A DNA stretch of 64,000 bases from NCBI GenBank assembly GCA_913009685.1, contig CAJVXP010000003.1, forward strand, positions 45,999-109,998, written 5' to 3'. A program made the translations under genes and the position numbers. This DNA is from an uncultured Bacteroidota bacterium. GTDB taxonomy: Bacteria; Bacteroidota; Bacteroidia; Bacteroidales; F082. Below are positions 1 through 10,000 of this stretch, piece by piece; the stretch's first letter is position 1, and every line of letters starts with the position of its first letter. Below the pieces are notes generated by a model. That model worked only from the letters and a program-made list of their open reading frames with translations, ran no database searches and was not told the origin of the DNA.

Positions 1-566
1 ATCCCATCGAAAAATTTTATCAACAGTACTCCCTCCAAGTCATAACCTTCTGAAAAATAGACGCTTTTTTCCTCGTAATAGGATTTTAAAAGGTCAAAAT
101 CCATCATGAGCCGATCCACCACTTTTATGAGAAACTTTTTATCTTCTTCGAGCGATGTGTGGGTATCAGCCAAATAGTCCTTGTAAAAATCAGCATCCCG
201 CAAGAGTTTGTAAAATTTAAGAATCATATTCTGCTCCTGCTTCCAGTTGACTTTAAAAAGAGCCGCCTTTTTCTGAAAATCTTTGTTTTCTTCAAGAAGC
301 CTTAAAGCCTGGTTTTGAACAAATTTCTGGTTAGGGTTCAGGTCATCTTCCGTGGGGAAATATTTCTTTTTGTTAAGCTCCATGCGTGTCAGGGCAAAAT
401 CTTTTACTTCCAACAAAAACGAAAGCTGGTAGATAAAAAGTTCATATAACTTATCAATACTTTGGAATAACTGTTTTTCGCCTGAAGGAAGGTCGGTATT
501 ACTACCTGAATACCATGAGTATAAGGCTTGTAAGACTTTAATGCGGAGATGTCTGCGGTATAACAT
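1..566 (-). CDS. nusB: NusB transcription antitermination factor (partial, C-terminus off window)
   Basis: This reading frame is absent from the ORF track because its stop codon lies outside the window. Reading the minus strand from the ATG at 566 gives a protein starting MLYRRHLRIKVLQALYSW, the typical start of Bacteroidetes NusB (RRxLRIKVxQALY). About 188 residues are present, open to the window edge. NusB binds boxA RNA with NusE/S10 and supports antitermination of rRNA transcription. The Bacteroidetes form is about 300 residues, longer than the 140-residue E. coli protein, so roughly a third is missing here. It is divergent from prfA. The family is recognised from its N-terminus only; the middle part, rich in Lys, Phe and Leu, fits the extended form. 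Confidence 0.85.
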   Translation of the reverse strand, partial: MLYRRHLRIKVLQALYSWYSGSNTDLPSGEKQLFQSIDKLYELFIYQLSFLLEVKDFALTRMELNKKKYFPTEDDLNPNQKFVQNQALRLLEENKDFQKKAALFKVNWKQEQNMILKFYKLLRDADFYKDYLADTHTSLEEDKKFLIKVVDRLMMDFDLLKSYYEEKSVYFSEGYDLEGVLLIKFFDG

Positions 567-736
567 TATAGCTGTAATATTTTATGAACGCTATTTTGGC
601 GGCAAATTTAGAAATAATTCATTTGCCGGCCATACTTTTTTTATGACAAAAATTTTATCACACATTTGTGTAGTTTCTCAGTTTAACTTTAAACAACTTT
701 GTATTGCCACATCCCGGCACTTTGCCGGCAGTTTAG

Positions 737-744
737 TATCTTTG
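737..744 (+). promoter_or_regulatory. Candidate Bacteroidetes -7 box for prfA
   Basis: TATCTTTG fits the Bacteroidetes -7 consensus TAnnTTTG and lies 20 bases upstream of the GTG start of prfA. I see no clear TTTG -33 box at the expected distance, so this is a weak call. The surrounding 130 bases also contain three copies of TTTGCCGGC, of unknown meaning. Confidence 0.3.
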
Positions 745-763
745 CCGGCAAAATACGTGAACT

Positions 764-1837
764 GTGGAAATTTTAGAGAAGCTGGAGGCTATTAAGAACC
801 GTTGGGAGGAGCTTGCCGAGCAAATGAGCGATCCTGCCGCTATGGCGGATATGAAGCATTTTGTGAAGCTTAACAAGGATTACAAAGAGCTGGAACCGGT
901 GGTTCATGCGTATAAAACGTATAAAAACCTGCTCGGAAACATCGAAAATGCGAGGGAGATTCTGGAGAAAGAGAAGGACCCTGAATTTCGGGAAATGGCC
1001 AAAGAGGAGTTAGAAGAACTTCAGCCGAAGCTGAAAGAAATGGAGGAGCAGATAAGGTTGCTGCTGATTCCCAAAGACCCGCAGGACAGCAAAAATGCGG
1101 TCATGGAAATCAGAGCAGGCACGGGTGGCGACGAGGCTTCCATTTTTGCCGGCGACCTGTTCCGGATGTACCAGAAATATTGCGAAACGAGAGGCTGGAA
1201 AGTGGATGTGGTGGAGTTGAACGAAGGAACTTCCGGCGGTTTTAAAGCCATCGTGTGTAACGTGATTGGCACCGGAGCCTACGGAACATTGAAATTTGAG
1301 TCGGGTGTGCACCGCGTACAACGGGTTCCGAAAACGGAAACACAGGGACGTATTCATACTTCGGCAGCTTCGGTGGTGGTACTTCCGGAAGCAGATGAGT
1401 TTGATGTGGAACTGCACGACAAAGACATTAGAAAAGATACTTACTGTTCTTCCGGACCGGGCGGGCAGTCGGTGAATACCACCTATTCCGCCATCCGGCT
1501 CACGCATATCCCGTCGGGCATTGTGGTTACCTGTCAGGATGAGAAATCGCAGATTAAAAACCTGGCCAAAGCCATGAAAGTATTGCGTACCCGCCTTTAC
1601 GAAAAGGAATACAACAAGTATCTGGAAGAGATGTCCTCCAAACGGAAGACTATGGTCTCTACCGGTGACCGCTCTGCAAAAATCAGGACTTACAACTGGC
1701 CGCAGGGCAGGGTTACTGATCATCGTATCGGCCTGACACTCTATAATTTGCAGGCGATTATTGATGGCGACATCCAGGAGCTTATCAACAAACTGCAAAT
1801 GGCGGAAAATGCCGAGCGGCTGAAAGAAGAATTCTAA
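764..1837 (+). CDS. prfA: Peptide chain release factor 1
   Basis: A protein of 357 residues, the normal length for RF1, which reads UAA and UAG stop codons and triggers peptide release on the ribosome. An N-terminal coiled-coil region (residues 1-100) is followed by the peptidyl-tRNA hydrolysis domain with the universal GGQ motif in the context [12 protein letters not shown], as in other Bacteroidetes RF1 proteins. The start is a GTG at 764 (GTGGAAATT), giving [16 protein letters not shown], which aligns with usual RF1 starts. pyrF follows 27 bases downstream, so the two genes probably form one transcript. Confidence 0.96.
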   Translation: MEILEKLEAIKNRWEELAEQMSDPAAMADMKHFVKLNKDYKELEPVVHAYKTYKNLLGNIENAREILEKEKDPEFREMAKEELEELQPKLKEMEEQIRLLLIPKDPQDSKNAVMEIRAGTGGDEASIFAGDLFRMYQKYCETRGWKVDVVELNEGTSGGFKAIVCNVIGTGAYGTLKFESGVHRVQRVPKTETQGRIHTSAASVVVLPEADEFDVELHDKDIRKDTYCSSGPGGQSVNTTYSAIRLTHIPSGIVVTCQDEKSQIKNLAKAMKVLRTRLYEKEYNKYLEEMSSKRKTMVSTGDRSAKIRTYNWPQGRVTDHRIGLTLYNLQAIIDGDIQELINKLQMAENAERLKEEF

Positions 1838-1864
1838 TGACAAAAACACCTTAACCGGACAACT

Positions 1865-2695
1865 ATGACCTACGAGGAACTTTTCGGACAGATTCAGAAA
1901 AAACGCTCCTTCCTGTGTGTGGGACTGGATACCGACAGGGCCAGAATTCCAAAACATTTGCTTCCGGAAGACGACCCTGTATTCGCTTTTAACCGCACCA
2001 TTGTGGACGCTACGCTGCCTTTTGCCGTTGCCTACAAACCCAATCTGGCTTTTTATGAGGTTTTGGGTGCTGCGGGCTGGGAAAGTCTGAAAAAAACGGT
2101 GGATTATATCCGGTCGAAAAGTCCTGAAATTTTTTTGATTGCCGATGCCAAACGCGGTGATATCGGGAACACCTCCGGCATGTATGCCCGTACTTTTTTT
2201 GAACAACTTGATGTGGATGCTGTAACACTTTCACCTTATATGGGACGGGATACGGTGATGCCGTTTTTGCAGTTTAAAGGTAAATGGGCTGTTTTGCTGG
2301 CGCTGACTTCCAATCCTTCAGCTGCTGATTTTCAGTATTTTGAAGATAAAAGCGGGAAGAAGCTTTTTGAAAAGGTATTGGAGACTTCGCGTGACTGGGG
2401 AACGCGCGACCAGCTTATGTATGTGGTAGGAGCCACACGGGCGCAGGAGCTGGCGAAAGTGCGTAAGCTGGTGCCGGAACATTTTCTGCTGGTTCCGGGT
2501 GTGGGCGCACAAGGTGGCAGCCTGGAGGATGTGGCCCGTTACGGAATGAATGACCATTGCGGACTGTTAGTCAACTCGTCGCGGGGGATTTTGTATGCTT
2601 CTTCTCAGGAAGATTTTGCCATTAAAGCAGGTGAAAGAGCACGGGTTTTACAACAACAGATGGAACTTATACTCCGGAGTAACGGATTGCTGTAA
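1865..2695 (+). CDS. pyrF: Orotidine 5'-phosphate decarboxylase
   Basis: A 276-residue type 2 OMP decarboxylase, the last step of UMP synthesis (OMP to UMP plus CO2), cytosolic. The N-terminal FLCVGLDTD strand and the catalytic signature [11 protein letters not shown] near residue 95-105 contain the Asp-Lys-Asp set typical of the family. The C-terminal VPGVGAQGG phosphate-binding loop is also present. Its length matches the longer PyrF subfamily common in Bacteroidetes and actinobacteria, rather than the 230-residue E. coli type. It follows prfA with a 27-base gap and is likely cotranscribed with it. Confidence 0.96.
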   Translation: MTYEELFGQIQKKRSFLCVGLDTDRARIPKHLLPEDDPVFAFNRTIVDATLPFAVAYKPNLAFYEVLGAAGWESLKKTVDYIRSKSPEIFLIADAKRGDIGNTSGMYARTFFEQLDVDAVTLSPYMGRDTVMPFLQFKGKWAVLLALTSNPSAADFQYFEDKSGKKLFEKVLETSRDWGTRDQLMYVVGATRAQELAKVRKLVPEHFLLVPGVGAQGGSLEDVARYGMNDHCGLLVNSSRGILYASSQEDFAIKAGERARVLQQQMELILRSNGLL

Positions 2696-2712
2696 AACCA
2701 ATTAAGATGTAA

Positions 2713-2730
2713 AAGAAGTTTTCACTTCTT
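2713..2730 (+). terminator. Weak hairpin after pyrF
   Basis: AAGAAGT and ACTTCTT form a 7-bp, AT-rich stem with a four-base loop just after pyrF. There is no long T tract, so termination here is only a possibility. Confidence 0.25.
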
Positions 2731-2747
2731 ATGTTGTAAATATTTTA

Positions 2748-2755
2748 TATTTTTG
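2748..2755 (+). promoter_or_regulatory. Candidate -7 box upstream of tRNA-Arg
   Basis: TATTTTTG matches TAnnTTTG and lies about 100 bases before the tRNA-Arg gene. No convincing -33 element is seen. Confidence 0.3.
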
Positions 2756-2856
2756 CGCTGCCAATTTATCGGGCGTCTTGTTCAAAGAAGTTATGGGTCT
2801 GCCACACATCACGAAAAAAAGCGGGCGATGGTTTGACTCCTGATTTATAGCGTTTT

Positions 2857-2930
2857 GGTCCAGTAGCTCAGTTGGATAGAGCAGCAGCCTTCTAAGCTGC
2901 GGGTCGTGGGTTCGAATCCCGCCTGGATCA
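2857..2930 (+). tRNA. tRNA-Arg (anticodon TCT)
   Basis: The sequence folds by eye into a full cloverleaf of 74 nt. The acceptor GGTCCAG pairs with CTGGATC (one G-T), followed by discriminator A. The anticodon stem GCAGC/GCTGC encloses the loop CTTCTAA with anticodon TCT, which reads AGA. The T arm carries GTTCGAATC. CCA is not encoded. The minus-strand ORF over it (GGIRTHDPQLRRLLLYPTELL) is the well-known tRNA shadow peptide and not a gene. Confidence 0.95.
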
Positions 2931-2988
2931 CAGATAAGAGTGAAAGGTTTGTGCAGTTTTTTCTTCATGGCCATTTTGTTAAACAATA

Positions 2989-3026
2989 CAATTTATATCG
3001 CCAATTCAGGATCATTGTTGGTATAA
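2989..3026 (+). repeat. Dispersed repeat, copy 1
   Basis: The stretch around CGCCAATTCAGGATCATTGT is nearly repeated at 25106-25147 (CGCCAACTCAGGGTCGTTGT), and both copies continue into GGTATAA. Both lie in short intergenic regions after genes. It is probably a remnant of a mobile or transcribed element; its nature is unknown. Confidence 0.5.
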
Positions 3027-3120
3027 CATGCAAGGCATAAATTTTTCTGAATAGCCGTAGTTATTGAGAAAAATTTCATCGTCTATAAAAAACTCTGAAA
3101 ATCTTGATGCAAAGTAATTA

Positions 3121-4305
3121 TTAGAAGCCCCCTTCAATAAGATTCTCAACATCCATCCTCATACTTCCTGGGACTTCTGAGACAGGCTCACCAATTCTAA
3201 AAAGCATTAAGATTGTTTCACCTTCTTCTGTCATGTCTTTATGGATGTTGTCATAAATATTTTTCATTTCCGGATATTCTTCAATGGCCTGAGACAATGG
3301 CTGGATGGCGAGACCTAATGTATGCGCTGTTAGTTGAATCCTGCTGTAAAGTCTGCCCGCGTTAAATTGTTGGTGTCTGGAATTACCCTTGCTGATAATT
3401 AAAAAAAATCCTGCATTGTTTTCAGCAGCCATTTTTGTTTGGGTCATAAATGCGTCCCTGGCGGCGGCTAAATTACTCATCCCTGGAAATACCGTCAGAA
3501 GAGCTTGCATTAAATGCATCTTAAATCCTGTTATTGCAGAACCTTCAAAGGAAAATCCATACCGGTACCTGTTTTTTTCTCTTTCGTTTTTTCTGAATAA
3601 TTTTATGCTTTCCCGCATTATTCTTTCAATTCCTGATTCTATTTCCGCACTTTTGATAACATAGTTTTTTATTTTGTCATATTTTTCGCCCTTGCCGATA
3701 TAAACAACTCTGATATTTTTAAAATTGTTCTGACTTTGGAGAATTTCCATATCTCCCGGAGATAATCGGCTCTTTTTGTATGCCACCCTGTAAGTATCCG
3801 GCTTAAACATTTCAATATAGAGCGGGCTTTGTTGTTTTTCGGTTTTTTCCAATTCAATATGAGCGACTCTTTTTTGCTTCAATTCTTCCTTTGAAGCGTC
3901 CCTGGAATATTCTCCGTCAGGAAATAATGTTATTTTTAAATCATACCCTAACTTATTGCCGGCCAGTGCCATGTATTCAAACATTGTTCCCTGGCTTATG
4001 GTTGCCTGCGTGTAATAAGGATCGACTTCAGTTGCAAGACGGTTTGTCTCCAGATACACATCAAAATTTTTATCATTGTCCGGAGCATATTTGAATTTCC
4101 AATTCTGCATATTGTGCCCATTTGCAGCTAATATCCCATGGGCAATTATCTGAGTGCGCGGGTCGTTGTATTTTTTGTAATAATCTTTGTTCCAGGGGTC
4201 GAGATACGACTTGTGCATATAAAATCCCTCTGCAACAAACGAAAACACCGCTAGCAGCAGAAACGCGCTCACTATAATTAAAATAACATTGGTCATTTTT
4301 TTCAT
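3121..4305 (-). CDS. Membrane-anchored nitroreductase-like (Acg-type) protein
   Basis: A 394-residue protein with an N-terminal hydrophobic segment (about residues 5-25) followed by a domain resembling the FMN-binding nitroreductase/Acg family. The motif HGILAANGHNMQNWKF near residue 55 corresponds to the APSGHNxQPW strand of nitroreductases, and TLGLAIQPLSQAIEE near the C-terminus matches the second conserved region. It probably acts at the outer face of the inner membrane, bound through its N-terminal helix; the substrate is unknown. It is the last gene of a minus-strand group of three (Crp-type regulator, isochorismatase-like protein, this gene). The family call rests on short motifs only. 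The start at 4305 precedes a normal membrane or signal segment. Confidence 0.65.
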   Translation of the reverse strand: MKKMTNVILIIVSAFLLLAVFSFVAEGFYMHKSYLDPWNKDYYKKYNDPRTQIIAHGILAANGHNMQNWKFKYAPDNDKNFDVYLETNRLATEVDPYYTQATISQGTMFEYMALAGNKLGYDLKITLFPDGEYSRDASKEELKQKRVAHIELEKTEKQQSPLYIEMFKPDTYRVAYKKSRLSPGDMEILQSQNNFKNIRVVYIGKGEKYDKIKNYVIKSAEIESGIERIMRESIKLFRKNEREKNRYRYGFSFEGSAITGFKMHLMQALLTVFPGMSNLAAARDAFMTQTKMAAENNAGFFLIISKGNSRHQQFNAGRLYSRIQLTAHTLGLAIQPLSQAIEEYPEMKNIYDNIHKDMTEEGETILMLFRIGEPVSEVPGSMRMDVENLIEGGF

Positions 4306-4407
4306 TTTTTATGTATTATTTTTTAAAGTTTAGAAATTTACAGGTCTGTTTAATCTTGTTACAATAGCGGAGAAAGCACAACATTGTCCCCTTCCGGTAT
4401 TATGCAT

Positions 4408-4980
4408 TTACTGTTTTTCTCCAATGTCTTTTATCAATTGTCTCCCTGATATTATTTCAAATCCCTTTTCAATCTTCTTTTGTAGTTTGTTGTTCTTTGT
4501 TGCTGTACAGTCAGAAACTAAAATGCAATGAAAGCCTTTGTCAATTAAACTATCCATTGTCTCTTTCACGCAATGATCTGTTGTAAAGCCACATACATAA
4601 ATAGTATTAATTCTGTTTTCTTTTAAAAGTTGTTCCATGTCGCTACCCTCACAAGCATCAAAACCATACCTGCCCCGGACTATAATATCTGTGTCTTGAT
4701 AAACTCCGTCTGTAAATTCGGCTTTCCATGTTCCTTTTGTAAAGCGTTTTAGCAACCTTGCAGGGAAAGGCGTTTTTTTATATCTCTCTTTGTCTGTTTT
4801 GTCTAAAATTAAGGGGGCCTGCATTACCTTTATCCCTTGCTTTCTTGCTGCTGCAACAACCTCTTTTGTATTACTCAGGACATTTTTTGACGTATATTCT
4901 TTCCTGATTATTTTATGGAAAATACCTTTTTCCGTCCATGTTTTTTGAAATTCAATTAACAAAATTGCTGAGTTATCCAT
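4408..4980 (-). CDS. Isochorismatase-like cysteine hydrolase with altered triad
   Basis: A 190-residue protein of the isochorismatase/cysteine hydrolase family, which cleaves C-N or C-O bonds with an Asp-Lys-Cys triad. The Cys is clear in GFTTDHCVKET (about residue 140). At the usual catalytic Asp position the sequence reads ILLIEFQ, so Glu replaces Asp. The usual Lys (xVxKxxYSAF) is replaced by Arg or Gly in IVRGRYGFDA. It could belong to a diverged subfamily with a different substrate. It lies 62 bases after the Crp-type regulator gene and upstream of the nitroreductase-like gene, probably one operon. Confidence 0.8.
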   Translation of the reverse strand: MDNSAILLIEFQKTWTEKGIFHKIIRKEYTSKNVLSNTKEVVAAARKQGIKVMQAPLILDKTDKERYKKTPFPARLLKRFTKGTWKAEFTDGVYQDTDIIVRGRYGFDACEGSDMEQLLKENRINTIYVCGFTTDHCVKETMDSLIDKGFHCILVSDCTATKNNKLQKKIEKGFEIISGRQLIKDIGEKQ

Positions 4981-5042
4981 ATCATTTATTTTTATGATTA
5001 AATATTCACAGCAAAATTACTCATGGCTTTACTAAAAGTCAT

Positions 5043-5642
5043 TTACATTTGTTGATACGTATTCATTTTCTTTCTTAATCGACTGAGCTGGGTTGGTGTA
5101 ATTCCAAGATAACTTGCAATGTGATAGTGTTGGATTTTACTTTCTAAATCCGGAAATGCATTCCTGAACAACAGATAATTGCTCATTGCTTCTTCTGATA
5201 GCAATCTTATTTCTCTAACCTGCTTTTGTTCCAAATACGCAAAAGTCAATTTTTGTATGAACGCGTTAATCTCTTTGTGTCTGGTCGATATTTTTATTAG
5301 TTCTGTATATGGGATACATAAGATCATGGTTTTCGATAATGCCTGAATGTTTGTAATAGATTTTTTTTCAGGTGAAATGCCTGCTGCTACAAAATCGTTT
5401 TTTTGTAAAAAAAGTTTATTCCATTCTTCCCCCTTTTCATTCAGGTAGAATATTCTTAAAATCCCATTACTGATAAGCCCTAAATCTCTTGTCAATTGGC
5501 CTTCTTTTGAAAAGTAATTGTTTTTGTCAAGCTCTTTTATGTAGATGAGAGGTTCTATTTCAGACCAACATTCATTACCCAATGGATAAACTTTGTCTAT
5601 TGAAACTCTTAATTGTATTTTATGTTTATCTGTCAGCTTCAT
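5043..5642 (-). CDS. Crp/Fnr family transcriptional regulator
   Basis: A 199-residue protein with an N-terminal cyclic-nucleotide-binding fold (residues 20-130, with YFSKEGQLTRDLGLISNGILR and GEEWNKLFLQKNDFVAAG) and a C-terminal winged helix-turn-helix (IASYLGITPTQLSRLRKK). This short form, ending in PTQLSRLRKK, is common in Bacteroidetes, where such genes sit next to small oxidoreductase genes. It has no Cys cluster and so no sign of an Fe-S centre. It is the first gene of the minus-strand operon and probably controls the two genes after it. Confidence 0.85.
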   Translation of the reverse strand: MKLTDKHKIQLRVSIDKVYPLGNECWSEIEPLIYIKELDKNNYFSKEGQLTRDLGLISNGILRIFYLNEKGEEWNKLFLQKNDFVAAGISPEKKSITNIQALSKTMILCIPYTELIKISTRHKEINAFIQKLTFAYLEQKQVREIRLLSEEAMSNYLLFRNAFPDLESKIQHYHIASYLGITPTQLSRLRKKMNTYQQM

Positions 5643-6065
5643 ATTTCTGCATGCAGTTACGTTTCAGGCAGTAAGTAGCGTGTGTTTTCGGAGCCTCCAC
5701 ATCCGATTTACCGTAAACTCGGATTAACATTTAATCTTCAAATTTAGTAAATTTTTCCATATAGCTTTCAAGCCTCATATTGGTAATTGTACCCATTAGT
5801 ATTAAATTTCAATCATTTCATTACCGGAAATATTTTCTTCTCTGTTCCATTTATTGAACAGACAGCCCGGATTGCCTCTTGCTGGTAGCGGTAAACGACA
5901 TTATCCAGGCTCAGCGTACACAATTGTTTTCGGGACAATAGCTGCTATTTGTACTGGTTTTTTCCTTAATTCAAGTCGAAACTTTCGTTAATTATTTAAC
6001 AATAGCGTTACTTTATTAACTATATTTGCAAAGTGATGTTCAGTTACCTCTTCAAATGCTTAAGG
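5643..6065. other. Intergenic region with candidate promoter
   Basis: A stretch of about 420 bases between divergent genes. It holds the unassigned promoter of the Crp-type regulator and, at 6021-6028, TATATTTG, a good -7 box for the truncated lipoprotein gene at 6066. I see no further gene. Confidence 0.5.
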
Positions 6066-6323
6066 ATGCGTAAGAACCTAATTTTGTTACCACTGTTGTT
6101 TGCGATAACTTTTAGTTCCTGTTCGTACTATGACAACAAAACTGTTACGGTTGATTTCAAAGAGCAGAAATCCGGCAACCCACCATCGAAACCCGACTCT
6201 GAACCGGTATATGTTGCCATTGCATCGATGACTTCCCCAAAAGTAACTTATAAACTCAAGTTTCGCATCCCAGAAACACTAATATTTCCGTGTAAAAAAA
6301 CAAAAAAAGACCACCAGAGATAA
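6066..6323 (+). pseudogene. Truncated PhnD-like lipoprotein (substrate-binding protein)
   Basis: Starting at the ATG at 6066 the protein reads MRKNLILLPLLFAITFSSC, a lipoprotein signal with Cys as lipid site. It continues into EPVYVAIASMTSPKVTY, which resembles the start of phosphate/phosphonate PhnD-like binding proteins (xxVAIAPxxSPKETYxYY). After about 60 residues the similarity stops and the frame runs into Lys-rich transposase sequence and a stop. A normal PhnD-like protein has about 300 residues, so this gene was cut by insertion of the IS remnant that follows. The ORF track start at 6033 (GTG) lies only a few bases after the -7 box, so 6066 is preferred. Confidence 0.55.
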
Positions 6324-6753
6324 AAAGTTACCGGTATATAAACGGTTTAAAGAATTGAATTCCAAGAAGACCGAAATGGTAGTTCAAATGTTCCGCAGGA
6401 TAAATCAGCGGAAGATTCCTGTTAATTATATTTTGTTTGATAGTTGGTTTACCTCCATGAGTCTGATAAAGAAATTACTATCCGTAAACAAAAATGTCAA
6501 CATTATTGGAATGTACAAATACAACAGTAAACTTTTGATTAGCGGAAAAGAATTGACCATAAAGCAATTAAGAAAATACCGAAACAAAATGAAAATCTCA
6601 AATCAAATCAAATCAAATCAATTCAAGACAATAGATTTTGCCAATCATTATGCGGTTATCAGGTCGGTAATTGACACAAGCCTGAAAAATTCTCAAAACG
6701 TTTTCGGTACGCTATCGTGTTTGGCTAATCAAAACTTAATCGCTGCTGAGTAG
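6290..6753 (+). mobile_element. IS4-type transposase fragment
   Basis: The frame open from about 6301 reads TTRDKKLPVYKRFKELNSKKTEM and then NYILFDSWFTS. YxLFDSWF is the second catalytic Asp region of IS4-type DDE transposases. Only about 150 residues of an expected 400 or more remain; the N-terminal part and the C-terminal Glu region are missing. The ORF track start (TTG at 6355) is an internal codon. I found no terminal inverted repeats. It interrupts the PhnD-like gene, so this is a decayed insertion. Confidence 0.75.
6598..6622 (+). repeat. TCAAA pentamer tandem repeat
   Basis: Four perfect copies of TCAAA followed by TCAAT lie inside the transposase remnant. A five-base unit changes frame on slippage. 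Confidence 0.8.
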
Positions 6754-7078
6754 TAACAAGAAAAAACTTTTTTTATGCGTGGGTAATGAAGCAGGAAAGC
6801 TGTGACTACGTAAGTTTTCTTTAGCCTGGTTCAGCCATACGAAATCTGGATGGGGCATTGGCCATCAAACAGATAGGTGATCTTCTGTTACAAAAACGGC
6901 AAATGTTTGTGACAGAATTTGCTCGCGCTCTTTTCCTGCTCTTTCCCTGCTCTTTCCCCTGGAAAAGTGTAAAATGATAAATTATGCTTATATTCGCAAC
7001 ATAAACGAACAATAGCTTAATTGATAAACTTCACCCTGCCTGGTTTCTTAGGAACAAGCAATCTGATCTATTTTAATT
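6754..7078. other. Intergenic region with an open-frame remnant
   Basis: About 325 bases between the transposase remnant and the sensor kinase gene. The plus strand between about 6827 and 6975 is open and reads AIRNLDGALAIKQIGDLLLQ and further, without a start codon. It may be a remnant of a lost gene, but I cannot assign it. GCTCTTTTCCTGCTCTTTCC near 6930 is a short imperfect tandem repeat. Confidence 0.3.
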
Positions 7079-10000
7079 ATGGTAAAAGAACACACTCCAT
7101 ATGTTTATGACAACAACCACTGGAAAGAGTTGGTTGACCTTTTACCGGTTATGATTTTTGAATCGGATCTGGCCAATGAAATAATTTATACCAGTGAGAA
7201 TGTCAATGAAACCCTGGGCTATCGTCCGGATGAGTTAATTGGTAAAAGCGGGTTTGAGCTCTTTCACCCGGAAGACAAACAATATTTACTGCAAAATATC
7301 CGTAAAAAGCTGGAAGGCAAAATGCTTAAGCCGGCCAAATACAGAATTCGAAAGAAGAACGGCGAGTATATTACTGCTGTTTTTCGTGCGGTTCCTGTGA
7401 TGAAAGATGGGAAACAGGTTGGGATGATAGTAGCAGCTATCGATATTACCGCACAAGAAGAGAAACAACTTCAGTTAGAGAAAGAGAGTTATCTGCTCAG
7501 AAAATCCCAGGAACTGGGGCGTATAGGAACCTGGGAACTTAATCTGAAAACAAAGCAGGTAAAGGCTTCTGAGGTGCTTATTAAATTGTATGGGTTGCCC
7601 CAAAAAGCACACTATACCATAGAGGATTTTATGCAGCATATACACCCGGAAGACCTGAAAGAGTGCAGCCTGGCGTGGGATGACCAGGGTGTGTTGAAGA
7701 AAGGTACTTTTAACAGCACTTACCGCCTGCTGGTGAATGGAAAGGTGGTATGGATTAATGCTGTCGGTGAGGTGAAGTACGATGAAAAAGGAGACCCCCA
7801 TTCTGTTATTACTGCTGTACAGGACATTACACGACAGAAACTGGCAGAGATAGAATTGAAAGAATTGGAACAGCAAAAAGCTGCCATTCTGAATGCCATC
7901 CCTGACATGATATTTGTGATAGATAAGGAGGGCGTTTATCAGGATTATGTGGCAGGGGTAGATATTCAATCCATTGTGTCTCCGGAGCAATTTCTCGGTA
8001 AAAAGATAACAGAGGTAATGCCATCCGAAGTGGCAAAAGAACACCTGACGTTACTCCAAAAAGCTTTTGCTACCGGAAATATACAAATTGCCGGTTATCA
8101 GTTGGAAGTAAATGGTGAAACAAGCCATTTTGAAGCCAGAATTAGTCCTGTGGATGATAACAAAGCGGTGGTAGTAGTGCGCGATGTGACCCAACGGGAA
8201 AATGACCGCAAAGCGCTTCTCGAAACCAATGAAAACCTGAAACTCTATTACAAAGCCATGGATGAGAGTCCTGCTTCAGTTGTTATTACGGATGCACAAG
8301 CCAATATTCAATATGTAAACCATCACTTTACAAAAATTACCGGTTACCTGCCGGAAGAAGCTATTGGACAAAACACCCGGATACTAAAATCGGGCTTCCA
8401 GGATTCCTCTTTTTATCAAGACTTGTGGAAAACCATTCTGTCCGGAAAGACCTGGCGGGGTGAATTCCATAATAAAAAGAAAAACGGTGAACTTTTTTGG
8501 GAAGCGGCCAGCATCAACCCCATTTACAATCAGGAAAATGAGATTACTCATTTTGTTGCGATTAAAGAAGACATTACCCAAAAGAAAAAGGATATGCAGA
8601 CTGTGCGGGAAATGGCTTCCATAGTGGATTCCTCCGATGCCATTATTATCGGAAAAACCATGGATGGCATCATCCGTACCTGGAACCGGGGCGCCGAGCG
8701 CGTGTATGGTTACAAGGCGGAGGAAGTTATCGGCCTTCCTGTAAATATTATTGTCCCTCATGCTTTGAAAAACGAGCTGGAAACAATTACAAATAAAATT
8801 AAAGCCGGCGAACGGGTGGAAAATTTTGAAACACACCGTATTTGCAAAAACGGAAAAGAGGTTGAAGTATCTCTTTCCCTTTCGGGAATTAAAGATGAAA
8901 AGGGAGCATTGACAGGTATCTCAGTTGTGGGCCAGGATATTACCCGCCAAAAGCAACTGGAACGGGAGCTAATCACAGAAAAAGAACGGGCAGAAGAAGC
9001 CACCCGTGCCAAAAGCTTGTTCCTGGCCAACATGAGCCACGAAATCCGCACGCCCATGAATGCCATTCTGGGATTTGCTGAAATTTTGTCTCAACGCATT
9101 AAAGACCCCGTACAGCGTGAGTACCTCTCATCCATGCAAAGCAGCGGTAAAGCCCTGTTGAACCTGATTAATAATTTACTCGATTTTTCTAAGGCGGAAT
9201 CGGGTAAGCTGGAGCTACACGAGCAAAGCACCGATGTTCGCTATCTTGTGCATGATATTGAAAGCATTTTTCGTTTGAAAGCACGGCAGAAAAACCTGGA
9301 TTTTGTTGTGGAAATTGACAAAAATGTTCCCCGTGATATGTTTTTGGATGAGTTGAAGATACGACAGGTGCTGTTGAATCTCACCGGTAATGCCATTAAG
9401 TTTACAGAGAAAGGATTTGTGAAAATTAGTGTGAGAGCTGAAAATATTAAAAAACACACTGCTGACCTGGTACTGGAAGTTCAGGACACCGGGAAAGGTA
9501 TTCCTCCGGCATATCATAAAAAGATATTCAGGTTGTTTGAACAGCAGGATACAGAGATAAGTTCCCGGTATGGTGGAACCGGTCTGGGACTAGCCATAAC
9601 TCACCAGATTGTATCACAGATGAACGGAAGTATCGGCTTGGAAAGTGAAGAAGGCAAGGGCAGCCTCTTCAGGGTTTATTTGCCGGCAATTTCATTAACA
9701 GGTGTAATACCGACGAAAAAGGTTCCGCCAAAAATAGCCTCATCGCCGGATGTCCGGTTTGAGCCTGCCACTATTTTGATTGTCGATGATACTCTTAATA
9801 ACCGTTTTGTGTTAAAAGCTGCTTTCGAAGAATACCCTTTTCACGTTCTCGAAGCAGAAAACGGCCGGCAAGCACTTGAACAAATGGAAAAGAACAAAGT
9901 TGATCTGGTGTTTATGGATATTCGTATGCCGGTTATGGATGGTATGGAAACTACTAAAAAAATACGTGCCCATGAGGAATGGTCACATATCCCTATTGTA

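Noticed and set aside
1010-2206. 398-residue minus-strand ORF
   Set aside because: It lies entirely over prfA and pyrF, which have clear family signatures on the other strand; no domain is visible in the antisense product.
2729-2986. Minus-strand ORF with GGIRTHDPQLRRLLLYPTELL
   Set aside because: It is the translated antisense of tRNA-Arg (TCT), a familiar false gene.
3121-3138. Copy of the TTAGAAGCCCCCTT motif
   Set aside because: It is inside the end of the nitroreductase-like gene and matches the dispersed motif only in part, so it is probably coincidence.
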